This document shows, piece by piece, positions 54,201-56,690 of a stretch of 64,000 bases of DNA (the stretch's first letter is position 1; every line of letters begins with the position of its first letter). The stretch covers positions 84,701,106 to 84,765,105 of the forward strand of contig NW_023601433.1 in the NCBI RefSeq assembly GCF_014898055.3, read 5' to 3'. This DNA comes from Talpa occidentalis. Its lineage: Eukaryota > Chordata > Mammalia > Eulipotyphla > Talpidae. The notes under the pieces are model-generated. The model was not told where the DNA came from and made no database searches. It was given only the letters and a program-made list of their open reading frames with translations. The position numbers and the translations under genes were made by a program.

Positions 54201-54703
54201 GGCAGGACCACATGGCACTGTGGGTCCTCTGCTTTCTGAGCTGACCTTTCCTGCGTGGCCTAATGCTCACACAGCTTTTAGCTTTTAAAAAGCTAAAACC
54301 CCAGAAATGTTTTAATCTTCCAGTGTTTAGATACAGAAAAATAATTCAATTAAAAAATCAAAACATAACTCTTTGTCAAATTAACCTGTCTGCCCACAGA
54401 AATCTGTGTTTTAGTGCACACGTTTCAACAGCAGTTTCTCCTCCAGAACCCTCTGTCCCACCTGCAGGACTAGGCCTCACCATGCTGCATATGGGCCTTG
54501 GCCTCAGCATGGAAGTGCCCTGCCACAGGCCCAGCCAATAACCCTGACGCGGTTTTCTTCCCGTAGGTTCCCCAGACTCTCGTTACATCCGAGTGGAGAC
54601 CTGTATGTTCATGATCAAGCTGCCCCAATACTCCTCCCAGGAAATCATGCTGGAGAAACTTCGATGTGCCATTCACTACCGCGAGGATCCCCTAAGTGGC
54701 TGA
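130..54703 (+). CDS. HECTD4: HECTD4, 3' half: 37 coding exons of a HECT-type E3 ubiquitin ligase
   Basis: This is the gene-level entry for a spliced CDS; exons are listed separately. Thirty-seven exons join in frame to give about 2,350 residues ending in the peptide [14 protein letters not shown] and a stop at 54701-54703. I recognise the sequence as the mammalian HECTD4 C-terminal half; the full protein is about 4,400 residues, so the 5' half lies upstream. HECT ligases take ubiquitin from an E2 onto a catalytic Cys and pass it to a substrate. The Thr-Cys motif (VETCMF, Cys codon 54602-54604) near the C-terminus fits that role. Visible regions are a SPRY-like segment (exons 7-10), an acidic run (exon 12), a Ser-rich region with a basic KRKK cluster (exon 22), a Lys/Pro-rich linker (25-26) and the HECT domain (about exons 31-37). 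All introns are GT-AG except a GC-AG intron after exon 10. No frameshift or premature stop was found, so the gene looks functional. Substrates are not inferable here. Confidence 0.97.
624..806 (+). CDS. HECTD4: HECTD4 window exon 2
   Basis: Sixty-one codons between TATTTAG and CAG|gtgagc, phase 0 at both ends. The peptide runs from [12 protein letters not shown] to [11 protein letters not shown] and looks helical, as expected of the scaffold part of a giant E3. Confidence 0.95.
1281..1445 (+). CDS. HECTD4: HECTD4 window exon 3
   Basis: Fifty-five codons, phase 0 at both ends, between TTCCAG and GAG|gtaagg. The peptide begins [16 protein letters not shown] and ends [10 protein letters not shown]. 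It looks like a small beta-rich segment. No named domain is assigned. Confidence 0.95.
1834..2003 (+). CDS. HECTD4: HECTD4 window exon 4
   Basis: Acceptor CATCAG, donor AG|gtgagc. The peptide runs from [14 protein letters not shown] to [13 protein letters not shown]; the last Arg codon is split (AG|A) with exon 5. Confidence 0.95.
2873..2988 (+). CDS. HECTD4: HECTD4 window exon 5
   Basis: Acceptor ATTAAG with a weak, A-rich tract; donor G|gtaagt. The peptide is [18 protein letters not shown] through LVAQECSAG. The final Gly codon is split over the following ~3 kb intron. Confidence 0.94.
3121..3410 (+). repeat. tRNA-derived SINE, young subtype, full length
   Basis: Head GGCCTCCCCGGTGGTGCAG with A-box-like and B-box (GGTTCGATCC) pol III motifs, a body with CAGACCTCTCCTGC and a TAAATAAATCTTT(A)n tail. 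It is flanked by the perfect 13-bp duplication AGAACTATCAGTA (3108-3120, 3411-3423). Confidence 0.95.
3424..3989 (+). other. HECTD4 intron, nothing recognised
   Basis: Between a SINE and an antisense L1. No feature identified. Confidence 0.5.
3990..5215 (-). mobile_element. LINE-1 3' fragment, old, interrupted by a SINE
   Basis: The plus strand reads as antisense L1 (for example GGAGTGGAATTGCTGGGTTG and TTGATTTGCATTTTCCTAAT). The SINE at 4270-4532 splits it. Edges are approximate. Confidence 0.8.
4270..4532 (-). repeat. tRNA-derived SINE, older subtype
   Basis: The reverse complement shows the GGTGGTGCAGGGGTTAAAG head and a CTTGTATGCATAAA tail. It lies inside an antisense LINE-1 whose sequence continues on both sides. 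Confidence 0.85.
5600..5790 (-). repeat. MIR SINE, ancient
   Basis: Contains the reverse-complement MIR core (CATTTTACAACAACCCTCTG and ACTATTATTATTCCCATGTT). Just upstream, AATAGCTTTCATTTATT occurs twice 30 bases apart. Confidence 0.75.
5969..6072 (+). CDS. HECTD4: HECTD4 window exon 6
   Basis: Acceptor CCCTTCAG, donor CAG|gtgagc. The peptide [16 protein letters not shown] is followed by a proline run ([10 protein letters not shown]) and ends ADRRQ at phase 0. Confidence 0.95.
6345..6497 (+). mobile_element. Short LINE-1 3' end insertion
   Basis: About 150 bp ending in ATAAAATAAAAAAAAATTT, between AAAAGATTTAGATCTGT repeats (ending 6344; starting about 6498). It is a 5'-truncated insertion next to an older L1 tail. 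Confidence 0.7.
6530..7065 (+). mobile_element. LINE-1 3' end, old (L1M type)
   Basis: Has the typical L1M 3' sequence: AACAGCCAAGAATGGGAAAC, GGGGGTTGCCAGGGGCTGAG and ATGTGTGAACTGTATGCATA. Confidence 0.78.
7066..8086 (+). other. HECTD4 intron, mostly unannotated
   Basis: AT-rich sequence containing only the GT-rich repeat at 7721-7775. It may include further old L1 remnants that I cannot delimit. Confidence 0.5.
7721..7775. repeat. GT/GC-rich simple repeat
   Basis: Imperfect alternating purine/pyrimidine run (GCATGCATGTGCGTGCGTGC then TATGTGTGTGTGTATG). Confidence 0.85.
8087..8248 (+). CDS. HECTD4: HECTD4 window exon 7 (start of SPRY-like region)
   Basis: Fifty-four codons, phase 0 at both ends, between AATGTAG and CAG|gtaaga. 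The peptide starts [16 protein letters not shown] and ends [13 protein letters not shown]. It leads into the SPRY/concanavalin-like beta sandwich completed by exons 8-10. Confidence 0.95.
8368..8516 (+). CDS. HECTD4: HECTD4 window exon 8 (SPRY-like core)
   Basis: Acceptor TCTCCAG, donor CATAA|gtaagt. The peptide [18 protein letters not shown] then [14 protein letters not shown] has the pattern 'YWEIEI ... SFGFAT' typical of SPRY/B30.2 folds, which usually bind proteins. The domain call rests on pattern, not on a profile search. Confidence 0.95.
8543..8805 (-). repeat. tRNA-derived SINE, older subtype
   Basis: Ends in the head CCACCAGGGAGGCCC; the direct repeats TGCTATTATTATTGTTTA and TGCTATTGTTATTTA flank it. 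Confidence 0.88.
8842..9101. mobile_element. Probable hAT-type DNA transposon with terminal inverted repeats
   Basis: The left end CCAGTATTTCCCAAAGTGTA is mirrored at the right end, whose reverse complement begins CTAGTGTTTTCCAAAGAGTA. There is no coding capacity. The family name is not certain. Confidence 0.6.
9283..9362 (+). CDS. HECTD4: HECTD4 window exon 9 (SPRY-like region)
   Basis: Eighty bases. With exon 8 it encodes [19 protein letters not shown] and ends DVTLSPG. The '[10 protein letters not shown]' strand-turn resembles the middle strands of SPRY domains. Donor G|gtgagt. Confidence 0.94.
9807..10075 (-). repeat. tRNA-derived SINE
   Basis: An antisense copy with the 15-bp duplication TTAGCATCATCTCTT on both sides (9792-9806, 10076-10090). 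Confidence 0.93.
10565..10670 (+). repeat. MIR/L2-like ancient repeat fragment
   Basis: Weak resemblance to the 'GAGCATCTACTATGTGCTGG ... GGGGATA' repeat. The rest of the intron 9363-11451, outside the SINE at 9807-10075, shows nothing recognisable. Confidence 0.4.
11452..11615 (+). CDS. HECTD4: HECTD4 window exon 10 (SPRY-like end; GC donor)
   Basis: Acceptor GCCATAG. The peptide [17 protein letters not shown] through [12 protein letters not shown] ends VVHIQKK; 'VAGIGW' and '[10 protein letters not shown]' are SPRY-like strands. The frame needs the donor AAAAAG|gcaggt, a GC rather than GT site. The nearest GT lies 4 bases further and would shift the frame. Confidence 0.92.
11616..12714 (+). 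other. HECTD4 intron after the GC donor, nothing recognised
   Basis: Begins with the non-canonical GC donor at 11616-11617. No gene or named repeat until the MIR/L2-like piece at 12715. Confidence 0.5.
12715..12840 (+). repeat. MIR/L2-like ancient repeat fragment
   Basis: AAATATTTATTGAGCAACTA then CATGTCAAGCACTTGTT and ATATAACAATGAGCGAAACAG. Together these are typical of an ancient mammalian interspersed repeat. Confidence 0.6.
12909..12966. repeat. (GGAT)n microsatellite
   Basis: Tetranucleotide run GGTGGGTGGATGGATGGATG with later GGAC/AGAT variants, ending about 40 bases before exon 11. It is likely polymorphic. Confidence 0.92.
13004..13241 (+). CDS. HECTD4: HECTD4 window exon 11
   Basis: Acceptor CTTTTCAG, donor C|gtaagc. 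The peptide runs from [16 protein letters not shown] to [10 protein letters not shown], with a flexible acidic/Ser stretch ([17 protein letters not shown]) in its second half. Confidence 0.95.
13871..14139 (+). repeat. tRNA-derived SINE, older subtype
   Basis: Head GGTGGCACAAGGAGTTAAG, tail TGCATAAATAAATAATAAATC. It is flanked by AAAATCCCTCCA repeats. Confidence 0.92.
14270..14406 (+). CDS. HECTD4: HECTD4 window exon 12 (acidic run)
   Basis: Acceptor TTACAG, donor CAG|gtaaga. The peptide [16 protein letters not shown] continues to a run of seven Asp residues ([13 protein letters not shown]) from GAT/GAC codons. This is probably a disordered linker. Confidence 0.95.
14864..14990 (+). CDS. HECTD4: HECTD4 window exon 13
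   Basis: Acceptor CTTCCAG, donor CTAG|gtgtgt. The peptide is [16 protein letters not shown] through [13 protein letters not shown]. The next exon is about 4.2 kb away. Confidence 0.95.
15195..15405 (+). repeat. MIR SINE, ancient
   Basis: Head-to-core match: TAGTTTGGGCTCTGAAGTCA, CCACTTACCAGCTGTGTGAC and CACCTTTAAAATGAAATCAA. Confidence 0.85.
16480..16580 (+). repeat. MIR/L2-like ancient repeat fragment
   Basis: AGGTATCAGGCCCTGTGCTG then CTCTCACAGAGCTAAAGTTC. Same type as at 12715. Confidence 0.5.
16732..17549 (+). pseudogene. SS18L2: SS18L2 processed pseudogene, split by a SINE
   Basis: An intronless copy reads MSVAFVPN, a stop in place of the expected Trp, then [33 protein letters not shown] and [10 protein letters not shown] (ATG at 16818-16820). 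This matches SS18L2, a 77-residue homologue of SS18. A SINE (16995-17294) interrupts it right after the codons for HRNLI; past the SINE the frame resumes with degraded C-terminal and 3'UTR-like sequence, ending in an A-rich tract near 17540. A likely 16-bp target-site duplication (AGAAATATGAAGCCCC at 16716-16731, AGAAATATAAAGCCCT at 17550-17565, 14/16 identical) frames the insertion. It sits in the HECTD4 intron after exon 13 and has no coding potential. Confidence 0.88.
16995..17294 (+). repeat. tRNA-derived SINE, subtype with CATGCCTCTAT tail, inside SS18L2 pseudogene
   Basis: A young full-length copy with the perfect 15-bp duplication AGAAATCTCATTTGG (16980-16994, 17295-17309). Its tail (ACAAACAAACAAAT...ACATGCCTCTATA) is shared with the copy at 37621-37934. 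Confidence 0.94.
17566..18689 (+). other. HECTD4 intron, nothing recognised
   Basis: Unique-looking intron between the SS18L2 pseudogene and an old L1 fragment. Confidence 0.5.
18690..18990 (-). mobile_element. Probable LINE-1 fragment, old
   Basis: Antisense L1-like wording (GGCTGCATAATGTCCCATCA and CAGCAGTGCTGCAGTGAGTA). Weak and short. Confidence 0.5.
19164..19301 (+). CDS. HECTD4: HECTD4 window exon 14
   Basis: Acceptor TTTTTAG, donor AAAAG|gttttg, which departs from consensus after +2. The peptide [18 protein letters not shown] runs to FTIDKVRKG. Confidence 0.94.
19825..20720 (-). mobile_element. LINE-1 3' fragment, old
   Basis: Antisense L1: AAAGTTGTGCAACCATCGAA, CATTTCATGTAAACGGAATC and GTAGGAGTAAAGTTGCTGGA. 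Confidence 0.8.
20854..20990 (+). CDS. HECTD4: HECTD4 window exon 15
   Basis: Acceptor CTCTTTAG, donor TCA|gtgagt. The peptide [16 protein letters not shown] ends [10 protein letters not shown] at phase 0. Confidence 0.95.
21790..21906 (+). repeat. Short-form SINE (tRNA head plus poly(A))
   Basis: Only the ~95-bp head is present; poly(A) follows directly after CGAGGGTCCCAC. Flanking 13-bp repeats TTATTAAATTTTT (21777-21789, 21907-21919) show it inserted in this form. Confidence 0.9.
22786..22946 (+). CDS. HECTD4: HECTD4 window exon 16
   Basis: Acceptor TGTTGTAG, donor CAG|gtacaa. The peptide [18 protein letters not shown] continues through the aromatic [15 protein letters not shown] and ends [11 protein letters not shown]. 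Confidence 0.95.
23909..24210 (+). repeat. tRNA-derived SINE, young subtype
   Basis: Full length with a long (AAAT)n tail. Near-perfect duplication AAATTTAATTCGG / AAATTTGATTCAG. Confidence 0.93.
24515..25010 (-). mobile_element. LINE-1 3' fragment, old
   Basis: Antisense L1: TTTTATTGAGATGTACCATA, CACAGTTGTGCAACCATCAC and TACTGAGCAGTATGCCTTTG. It covers the same part of L1 as 19825-20720. Confidence 0.8.
25229..25410 (+). CDS. HECTD4: HECTD4 window exon 17
   Basis: Acceptor CCTTACAG, donor G|gtaaac. The peptide [18 protein letters not shown] through [14 protein letters not shown] is strongly helical and Leu-rich. Confidence 0.95.
25411..26470 (+). other. HECTD4 intron, nothing recognised
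   Basis: About 1 kb without named features. ATTCCTGTTAC recurs at 25667-25690 as a small local repeat. The first part of the next intron (26677-27232) is likewise blank. Confidence 0.5.
26471..26676 (+). CDS. HECTD4: HECTD4 window exon 18
   Basis: Acceptor GTCCCCAG, donor CAG|gtaata. The peptide [18 protein letters not shown] runs to [15 protein letters not shown], helical, ending at phase 0. Confidence 0.95.
27233..27404 (+). repeat. Local intronic duplication, copy A (runs up to exon 19 acceptor)
   Basis: Roughly 80% identical to 27990-28157 by eye (both contain CAGGTGTACCCACCTA, CGCCATCAGGC, GGAGGGCAGAAAAG and TTACCTTACCCTACAC). Similarity ends in the pyrimidine tract before exon 19. Confidence 0.8.
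27405..27535 (+). CDS. HECTD4: HECTD4 window exon 19
   Basis: Acceptor TTTGCAG, donor GA|gtaagt. The peptide [18 protein letters not shown] ends [10 protein letters not shown] across the junction. The intron immediately upstream, up to the acceptor tract, is duplicated 0.75 kb downstream (27233-27404 and 27990-28157). Confidence 0.94.
27729..27886 (-). mobile_element. Short LINE-1 3' end insertion
   Basis: Poly(T) followed by ATATTCCCCATACAATTGCA and GTGTCTCTGGTTCATAG. The duplication CAGCCACACGCTCTT / CAGCCACATGCTCTT (27714-27728, 27887-27901) bounds it. Confidence 0.82.
27990..28157 (+). repeat. Local intronic duplication, copy B
   Basis: Partner of 27233-27404 in the same orientation, 0.75 kb downstream and on the other side of exon 19. 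It carries no exon copy. Confidence 0.8.
28303..28508 (+). CDS. HECTD4: HECTD4 window exon 20
   Basis: Acceptor CCCCCCAG, donor G|gtgagt. The peptide [18 protein letters not shown] runs through [15 protein letters not shown] and ends [10 protein letters not shown]. Confidence 0.95.
29629..29917 (+). repeat. tRNA-derived SINE, young subtype
   Basis: Full length with the duplication AAAATCCACTGTACT / AAAATCCAATGTACT. Confidence 0.93.
30166..30345 (+). CDS. HECTD4: HECTD4 window exon 21
   Basis: Acceptor CTTCTAG, donor G|gtgagg. The peptide [18 protein letters not shown] continues to an acidic stretch ([12 protein letters not shown]) and ends LLQVVELLG. Confidence 0.95.
31034..31087. repeat. 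Perfect 27-bp tandem duplication
   Basis: The unit starts CCTGTGCCTGTTGGGTAGCC and occurs twice without a mismatch. It is probably a recent, possibly polymorphic, slippage event. Confidence 0.9.
31897..32168 (+). repeat. tRNA-derived SINE, older subtype
   Basis: A diverged head (GGTGGCACAGAGATTTAAG) and the tail GCATAAATAAATAAATCTTTAAA. It abuts a second, 5'-truncated copy. Confidence 0.88.
32205..32399 (+). repeat. tRNA-derived SINE, 5'-truncated
   Basis: Starts inside the element (CCCACATGGCACGGCAGACC) and ends in AAATCAATCTTTTTT(A)n. It lies in tandem orientation with the preceding copy. Confidence 0.85.
32640..32815 (+). repeat. MIR SINE, ancient
   Basis: CCTTGGGCAAGTCCTTCATC, TTTCTTCATCTGTATGGTGG and AGTGCCTGGCACATACTGAG are MIR core and 3' sequence. 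It ends about 35 bases before exon 22. Confidence 0.82.
32850..34156 (+). CDS. HECTD4: HECTD4 window exon 22, large Ser-rich exon
   Basis: A single 1,307-base exon (435 codons), acceptor TGCCTCAG, donor GAG|gtaacg. It starts with helices ([15 protein letters not shown]), then a run of eight Ser with SP motifs ([11 protein letters not shown]), a basic cluster [11 protein letters not shown] that could act as a nuclear localisation signal, a helical block ([16 protein letters not shown]), a compact segment [18 protein letters not shown] and a long Ser/Thr-rich stretch with the repeat LGSLGSLG. It ends [10 protein letters not shown] content is higher than in neighbouring exons. The compact segment plus the exon end and exon 23 resemble a split RRM fold (see findings). 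Confidence 0.97.
35135..35342 (+). CDS. HECTD4: HECTD4 window exon 23
   Basis: Acceptor TTCACCCAG, donor AAAG|gtgggt. The peptide [18 protein letters not shown] runs through an acidic stretch ([13 protein letters not shown]) to [10 protein letters not shown]. It is AT-rich, unlike exon 22. A degraded second copy of its first ~40 bases and its acceptor lies at about 35636-35792. Confidence 0.95.
35636..35792 (+). pseudogene. HECTD4: Scrambled partial duplicate of HECTD4 exon 23 and its acceptor
   Basis: Bases 35636-35760 repeat the intron end, splice acceptor and first ~40 coding bases of exon 23 (35052-35176) with few changes: TTTGTTCACACAG then codons for [13 protein letters not shown]. At 35762-35782 the copy switches to sequence matching the intron after exon 23 (35383-35403), and at 35781-35792 it returns to exon sequence (AATTCGAGCAAG). 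It contains no real donor. If spliced in after exon 23 it would give a stop within eight codons. Confidence 0.88.
36062..36329 (-). repeat. tRNA-derived SINE
   Basis: Antisense copy, perfect 14-bp duplication TAAAATTAATTCTT (36048-36061, 36330-36343). Confidence 0.93.
36390..36985 (-). mobile_element. LINE-1 3' fragment, relatively young
   Basis: Antisense L1: CTTCCAACTCCATCCATATT, TGCTGAGTAATATTCTATGG and GGATCATATGG. The 3' UTR (ATATTCCCCATACAATTCCC) and a poly(T) start mark the L1 3' end on the minus strand. Confidence 0.88.
37229..37549 (-). repeat. tRNA-derived SINE, young subtype (left arm of inverted pair)
   Basis: Antisense copy with duplication TTATTTGAAATTT (37216-37228, 37550-37562). 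The tail is compound, with two poly(A) blocks. Confidence 0.92.
37621..37934 (+). repeat. tRNA-derived SINE, CATGCCTCTAT-tail subtype (right arm of inverted pair)
   Basis: Full length, duplication AAAATTTAATACTGA (37606-37620, 37935-37949). It is highly similar to the copy at 16995-17294, including the tail. Confidence 0.94.
38001..38155 (-). repeat. Shortened SINE, poly(A) joined after CAGTGTA
   Basis: Antisense copy lacking the 3' third; poly(A) begins at the CAGCAGTGTA segment. Duplication CCCCATCACAAAA / CCCCATCACAGAA. Confidence 0.88.
39185..39540. repeat. Possible ancient interspersed repeat
   Basis: The wording (TAGCTCAAACCCAATGGACC) resembles old mammalian repeats, but the family cannot be named. 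The remaining intron 38170-39566 shows nothing else recognisable. Confidence 0.3.
39567..39790 (+). CDS. HECTD4: HECTD4 window exon 24
   Basis: Acceptor CTGTAACAG, donor CAG|gtaggt. The peptide [18 protein letters not shown] runs to [11 protein letters not shown] at phase 0. It is followed by a 79-bp intron, the shortest of the gene here. Confidence 0.95.
39870..40021 (+). CDS. HECTD4: HECTD4 window exon 25
   Basis: Acceptor TGCCCCCAG, donor CAG|gtgggc. The peptide [18 protein letters not shown] continues as a Lys/Pro-rich linker ([17 protein letters not shown]) likely to be disordered. Confidence 0.95.
40807..40870 (-). mobile_element. Very short LINE-1 3' insertion
   Basis: About 65 bp (ATATTCCCCATACAATTGCA then TTGGCCCCAATCCCTC) between TAAGTTGTACTTTTA and TAAATTGTACTTTTA, a 15-bp duplication with one change. 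This is a very severely 5'-truncated L1. Confidence 0.75.
40888..41090 (+). mobile_element. MER5A-like hAT DNA transposon
   Basis: Starts CAGCACCATCCACTAGAACT, contains CACTAGTCACATGTGACTGC and GAGCACTTGAAATGTGGC, and ends TTGGACAGTACAGTTCTA. These are the MER5A consensus features. Confidence 0.88.
41293..41399 (+). CDS. HECTD4: HECTD4 window exon 26 (tandem acceptor)
   Basis: The acceptor is GTCCACAGCAG, a NAGNAG site. Use of the first AG gives [11 protein letters not shown] across the junction, the form I recall for human; the second drops Ser and stays in frame. The rest is a Lys/Pro/Glu linker ([14 protein letters not shown]). Donor GAAG|gtaaat. Confidence 0.92.
41670..41946 (+). repeat. 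tRNA-derived SINE, older subtype
   Basis: Head GCCTCCCTGGTGGTACAGG, body GCAGACCTCTCCTGTC, tail TATAAATAAATAAATAATTTA. Target-site duplication not clear. Confidence 0.88.
42300..42423 (+). CDS. HECTD4: HECTD4 window exon 27
   Basis: Acceptor TTCTGTCAG, donor AG|gtaaga. The peptide [18 protein letters not shown] ends [11 protein letters not shown]. The 'LEGFHKFV' pattern is EF-hand-like, but no calcium-loop residues are clear, so I assign no domain. Confidence 0.95.
42591..42930 (-). repeat. MLT1-type LTR of an ancient ERVL-MaLR element
   Basis: The plus strand reads as reverse-complement MLT1: ATTAGTCTGCTCCAGCTGCC, ATAACAAAATACCACTGACT, CCAGTTCTGGAGGTTGG and CTTATAAGGACACTCG. It is an LTR only, with no viral genes. 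Confidence 0.85.
42931..44588 (+). other. HECTD4 intron, mostly unannotated
   Basis: Contains the 33-bp U6 fragment (43421-43453). Otherwise nothing recognised except a weak MIR-like stretch near 44270-44340. Confidence 0.5.
43421..43453 (-). pseudogene. Retroposed 5' fragment of U6 snRNA
   Basis: The minus strand reads GTGTTTGCTTCGGCAGCAC followed by ATATACTAAAAT. This is the first 31 nt of U6 snRNA with two changes. It is flanked by 17-bp direct repeats differing at one base (AATTGGACTGCAAACCA at 43404-43420; AATTGGACTGTAAACCA at 43454-43470). It is too short to be a working snRNA gene. Confidence 0.85.
44589..44779 (+). CDS. HECTD4: HECTD4 window exon 28
   Basis: Acceptor TTGCCCCAG, donor A|gtatgt. 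The peptide [18 protein letters not shown] runs through [18 protein letters not shown] and ends RVACLLN across the junction. Confidence 0.95.
45400..45656 (+). repeat. tRNA-derived SINE, young subtype with internal deletion
   Basis: Flanked by AAAAATCACA repeats. It lacks part of the GCTCCCCGGCCACC segment found in its relatives. Confidence 0.92.
45941..46087 (+). CDS. HECTD4: HECTD4 window exon 29
   Basis: Acceptor TCCTGCAG, donor AAG|gtcagt. The peptide [18 protein letters not shown] ends [11 protein letters not shown]. '[12 protein letters not shown]' is the conserved helix found just before the HECT domain in several large E3s. Confidence 0.95.
46914..47033 (+). CDS. HECTD4: HECTD4 window exon 30
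   Basis: Acceptor TCTCTTCAG, donor GAG|gtgaga. The peptide [18 protein letters not shown] ends [10 protein letters not shown]. Confidence 0.95.
47604..47759 (+). CDS. HECTD4: HECTD4 window exon 31 (HECT domain region begins)
   Basis: Acceptor CTTTCCAG, donor A|gtaagt. The peptide [18 protein letters not shown] continues to [18 protein letters not shown]. '[10 protein letters not shown]' corresponds to the 'L.V.F.GE.G.D.GG' entry strand of HECT N-lobes. Confidence 0.95.
48525..48630 (-). repeat. MIR SINE fragment
   Basis: CACTTTACAGATACAGAAAC then AAGGTCAGGCAGCTAGCTGG, the antisense MIR core. Confidence 0.75.
49080..49195 (-). repeat. MIR-like SINE fragment
   Basis: Weak antisense MIR resemblance (CTGCAAGGTGGGCACAACTA, GGACCCAGCGAGGAAGCAGC). 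The rest of intron 47760-49326, apart from the MIR at 48525, shows nothing recognisable. Confidence 0.5.
49327..49430 (+). CDS. HECTD4: HECTD4 window exon 32 (HECT N-lobe)
   Basis: Acceptor TCCCGCAG, donor AAG|gtaaga. The peptide is [18 protein letters not shown] through [10 protein letters not shown]. '[14 protein letters not shown]' fits the HECT motif 'GG..REFF..L..EL'. Confidence 0.95.
49614..49835 (+). CDS. HECTD4: HECTD4 window exon 33 (HECT N-lobe)
   Basis: Seventy-four codons between CTCCTCAG and AGT|gtaagt, phase 0. The peptide includes [18 protein letters not shown], the hallmark HECT helix 'F.F.G...G.A', then [14 protein letters not shown] (compare 'L...F.K.L.G') and ends YNYVKKFES. 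Confidence 0.96.
49836..51875 (+). other. HECTD4 intron inside the HECT-coding region, nothing recognised
   Basis: A 2.7 kb GC-rich intron with one SINE (51890-52163). Long chance open frames here have no family resemblance. Confidence 0.5.
51890..52163 (-). repeat. tRNA-derived SINE, older subtype
   Basis: Antisense copy with the perfect 14-bp duplication AGTTTAGGATTTTT (51876-51889, 52164-52177). Confidence 0.93.
52553..52719 (+). CDS. HECTD4: HECTD4 window exon 34 (HECT)
   Basis: Acceptor TTCCCCCCAG, donor GT|gtgagt. The peptide [16 protein letters not shown] runs through the strand [17 protein letters not shown] and ends HIPVV across the junction; I recall VA at that site in human. Confidence 0.95.
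53061..53256 (+). CDS. HECTD4: HECTD4 window exon 35 (HECT)
   Basis: Acceptor CCCCGGCAG, donor AAG|gtcggt. The peptide [18 protein letters not shown] continues through [16 protein letters not shown], which matches the HECT 'GF..V.P...L..F' stretch, and ends YINLEFLK. Confidence 0.95.
53325..53465 (-). repeat. MIR-like SINE fragment
   Basis: CATCCCCATCTCACAGCTGA then GACACTGAAGC, an antisense MIR-like core in the intron between exons 35 and 36. Confidence 0.6.
53837..54059 (+). CDS. HECTD4: HECTD4 window exon 36 (HECT, E2-face helices)
   Basis: Acceptor TTTCCCAG, donor CAG|gtactg. The peptide includes [18 protein letters not shown], the conserved HECT helix 'FW..L..F..EE...LL.F', then [13 protein letters not shown]. 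It ends in a Cys/Pro-rich loop ([11 protein letters not shown]). Confidence 0.96.
54567..54703 (+). CDS. HECTD4: HECTD4 last coding exon (HECT C-lobe, catalytic Cys)
   Basis: Acceptor TTCCCGTAG, stop TGA at 54701-54703. The peptide [18 protein letters not shown] then [16 protein letters not shown] matches the HECT active-site motif 'T-C-x-x-x-L-x-L-P-x-Y-x-s'. The Cys codon 54602-54604 is the presumed ubiquitin acceptor. The C-terminus is HYREDPLSG. Confidence 0.97.
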
Positions 54704-56690
54704 AGGGAGGGAGCCCCAGAGTTAGGCTGTCACGCGGCACCGCTCTGCTGGCTTGGGGAGCCTGCCACAGCGGGCACGTCCCTCCCGGGCCCTGTGCAAG
54801 GAGTTGGCGAATTTTGCTTTTCCAAACTTGTCCACATTCCGGGGTCTCCTGGAAGACTTAACCTTTTGTATTTGTACGTTTCGTGATGGATTGGTTCTTT
54901 TGCTGTTTGTGATATGTTTGTAGGATAACTTAGTTTCCAGACAGTTCATGTCTCATTTGATCTCCTGGACACTGTCCCTCGTGGTCACCAGATTCTGATG
55001 CCATGAGGCCCTGGTTGGTTCCACATCACAGAACTGCCTAACAGGAAGTTGGTGGTAAGGTGACCTTGGCCACAAAGTACATCCTGTTTTCCGCAGAGCA
55101 TCCCCACAGACGAGCCTGTGGCCGGCCCTGCCCCTCTGGGCTCGAGCTGGAGTTGCCCTAGACTGTGGCCAGCTCCCGAATGTGGAGGACACACACCGGG
55201 AGCTTCATATGTCAATCTTCCGGCTTTCAAAACTTGCTTATGGTCCAGGCTTTTCTGAGGAAAAGCCCACAGTGGTTCGTTTTCCCCGACCCCCCTCTGC
55301 TTTCTCTCTCTGCGGGACCCCTGGTCTGACGGTCTCCCATTGAGTGCTCCTTGGGAGCAGAAGACCAAAGGGTATGTTCCCGACCTTAGTGTGATTCACA
55401 GGGCCGGGCCGGGTGCCTCCCAGCCCTAGGAGCTGAGAGGACCCCTGGAGTGGGAGGGACAGTGCTCACAGGGCCTTCCGAGAAGCACATTGTCCGAGCT
55501 TCCCCGCTTTCATCCTCACAGCAGCCTCTGTGATGTGAGGAACGGAGGAAAGGGCCACGTGCCCATTTTCAAAGAGCTGACTGACTGAGGTGCTCTGCTC
55601 AATTCGGGGTCTCCTTCCAGATGGAGATGCCGGGGGTCCTCCTGCCCCTCTGGCAGGGCCTGCCCAGCAGCCCCCTCACGGCCCTGCGTGTGTGCGCCAG
55701 GGCTGAGCTGCTCCAGGCTCTGCCGCTGCCCCAGTGCATTTGTGCCCCGGGTAGGTCTCTGTCCAGCGGTACTTTGTTCGGGCGCAGCGTGTGCCATCTG
55801 CTGGACACTGTCATCTTGGGCCTTGCCAGTTCTCCCAGAATCACATGCTGTATTTATTGTATAATATTGTGAATACCAAGGATCTGAGTGAGTGCTATCT
55901 GGAGAGTGTTGGCATGAGTGCGGGCAGATGAAGCGCTGTGCTCCTCCTGCCCCGCCGAGGCCCGGCCTGCTGGAGGCACATGGTTGTAGTTAGAGCCGTT
56001 CGCATCCATCTCCTCCCTGTTATTCTTAGGAAATGCATTAAGGACCATTATAAAAAAAGATTCCCCAAACTAAGGAAAATATTTATCGTTCCAGCTGCAT
56101 CAATTCCATTTGGTGCAGGATCAGTCATGACTGAGGCGAATGCCCACCAGCAGTTCCTGCTCGCAAGGATGTGGTTGGCCGCCACCTCCCAGAGGCCACA
56201 GCCCCCTGGATGGGGTCACACCAGGATGTAGACCTACCTACAAGGATCCTCTTATTTCATTTCTGCGCAATGAAAGAGCCTTTGGATTTATTAGAAGTGG
56301 TTTTTCCTCCCTGTATTTTTAAACCGCTGGTCCCTCCACCCCACCCCACCCCACCTCTTGAATGGACTCGGGGTTTTGTGGGCTACCTCCCCAGGAGGGC
56401 ATGGGGAGCTTCCGTTGGCCCATCATTTGACTCGACGACAGCTGTGAGTAAGATTCCTGCTGCTAACAAGACTGCTTCTCTCGGAGAGCACATTGAGGTC
56501 CAGATAGATCAAAACCGTGGCCCTAAAAAATGTGTGCTGTAAAGTTACTTGATGTATATTTATTATAATTATTTATGGTTGCATTTAACAAACTTTTCAT
56601 TCAATCTGATGCTATTTACACCACTGCTGTGTAAAGGAAGCTCACTACAAGAAAAAAGTTGCACCAATAAATAACCTTCATCTAATTTTG
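54704..56690 (+). other. HECTD4: HECTD4 3' untranslated region
   Basis: About 2 kb from the stop codon to just past the AATAAA at 56666-56671. The first part is GC-rich with MIR-like pieces (around 55490-55620). The last ~700 bases are AT-rich, with UAUUUAUU-type stretches (near 55850 and 56560) that could serve RNA-binding proteins. The end is inferred from the signal position; no transcript data were used. Confidence 0.8.
56666..56671 (+). terminator. HECTD4: HECTD4 polyadenylation signal AATAAA
   Basis: AATAAA preceded by GTTGCACC and followed by TAACCTTCATC. It is the best-placed signal after the HECTD4 stop codon, and the adjacent sequence matches my memory of the conserved end of HECTD4 mRNA. 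Confidence 0.8.
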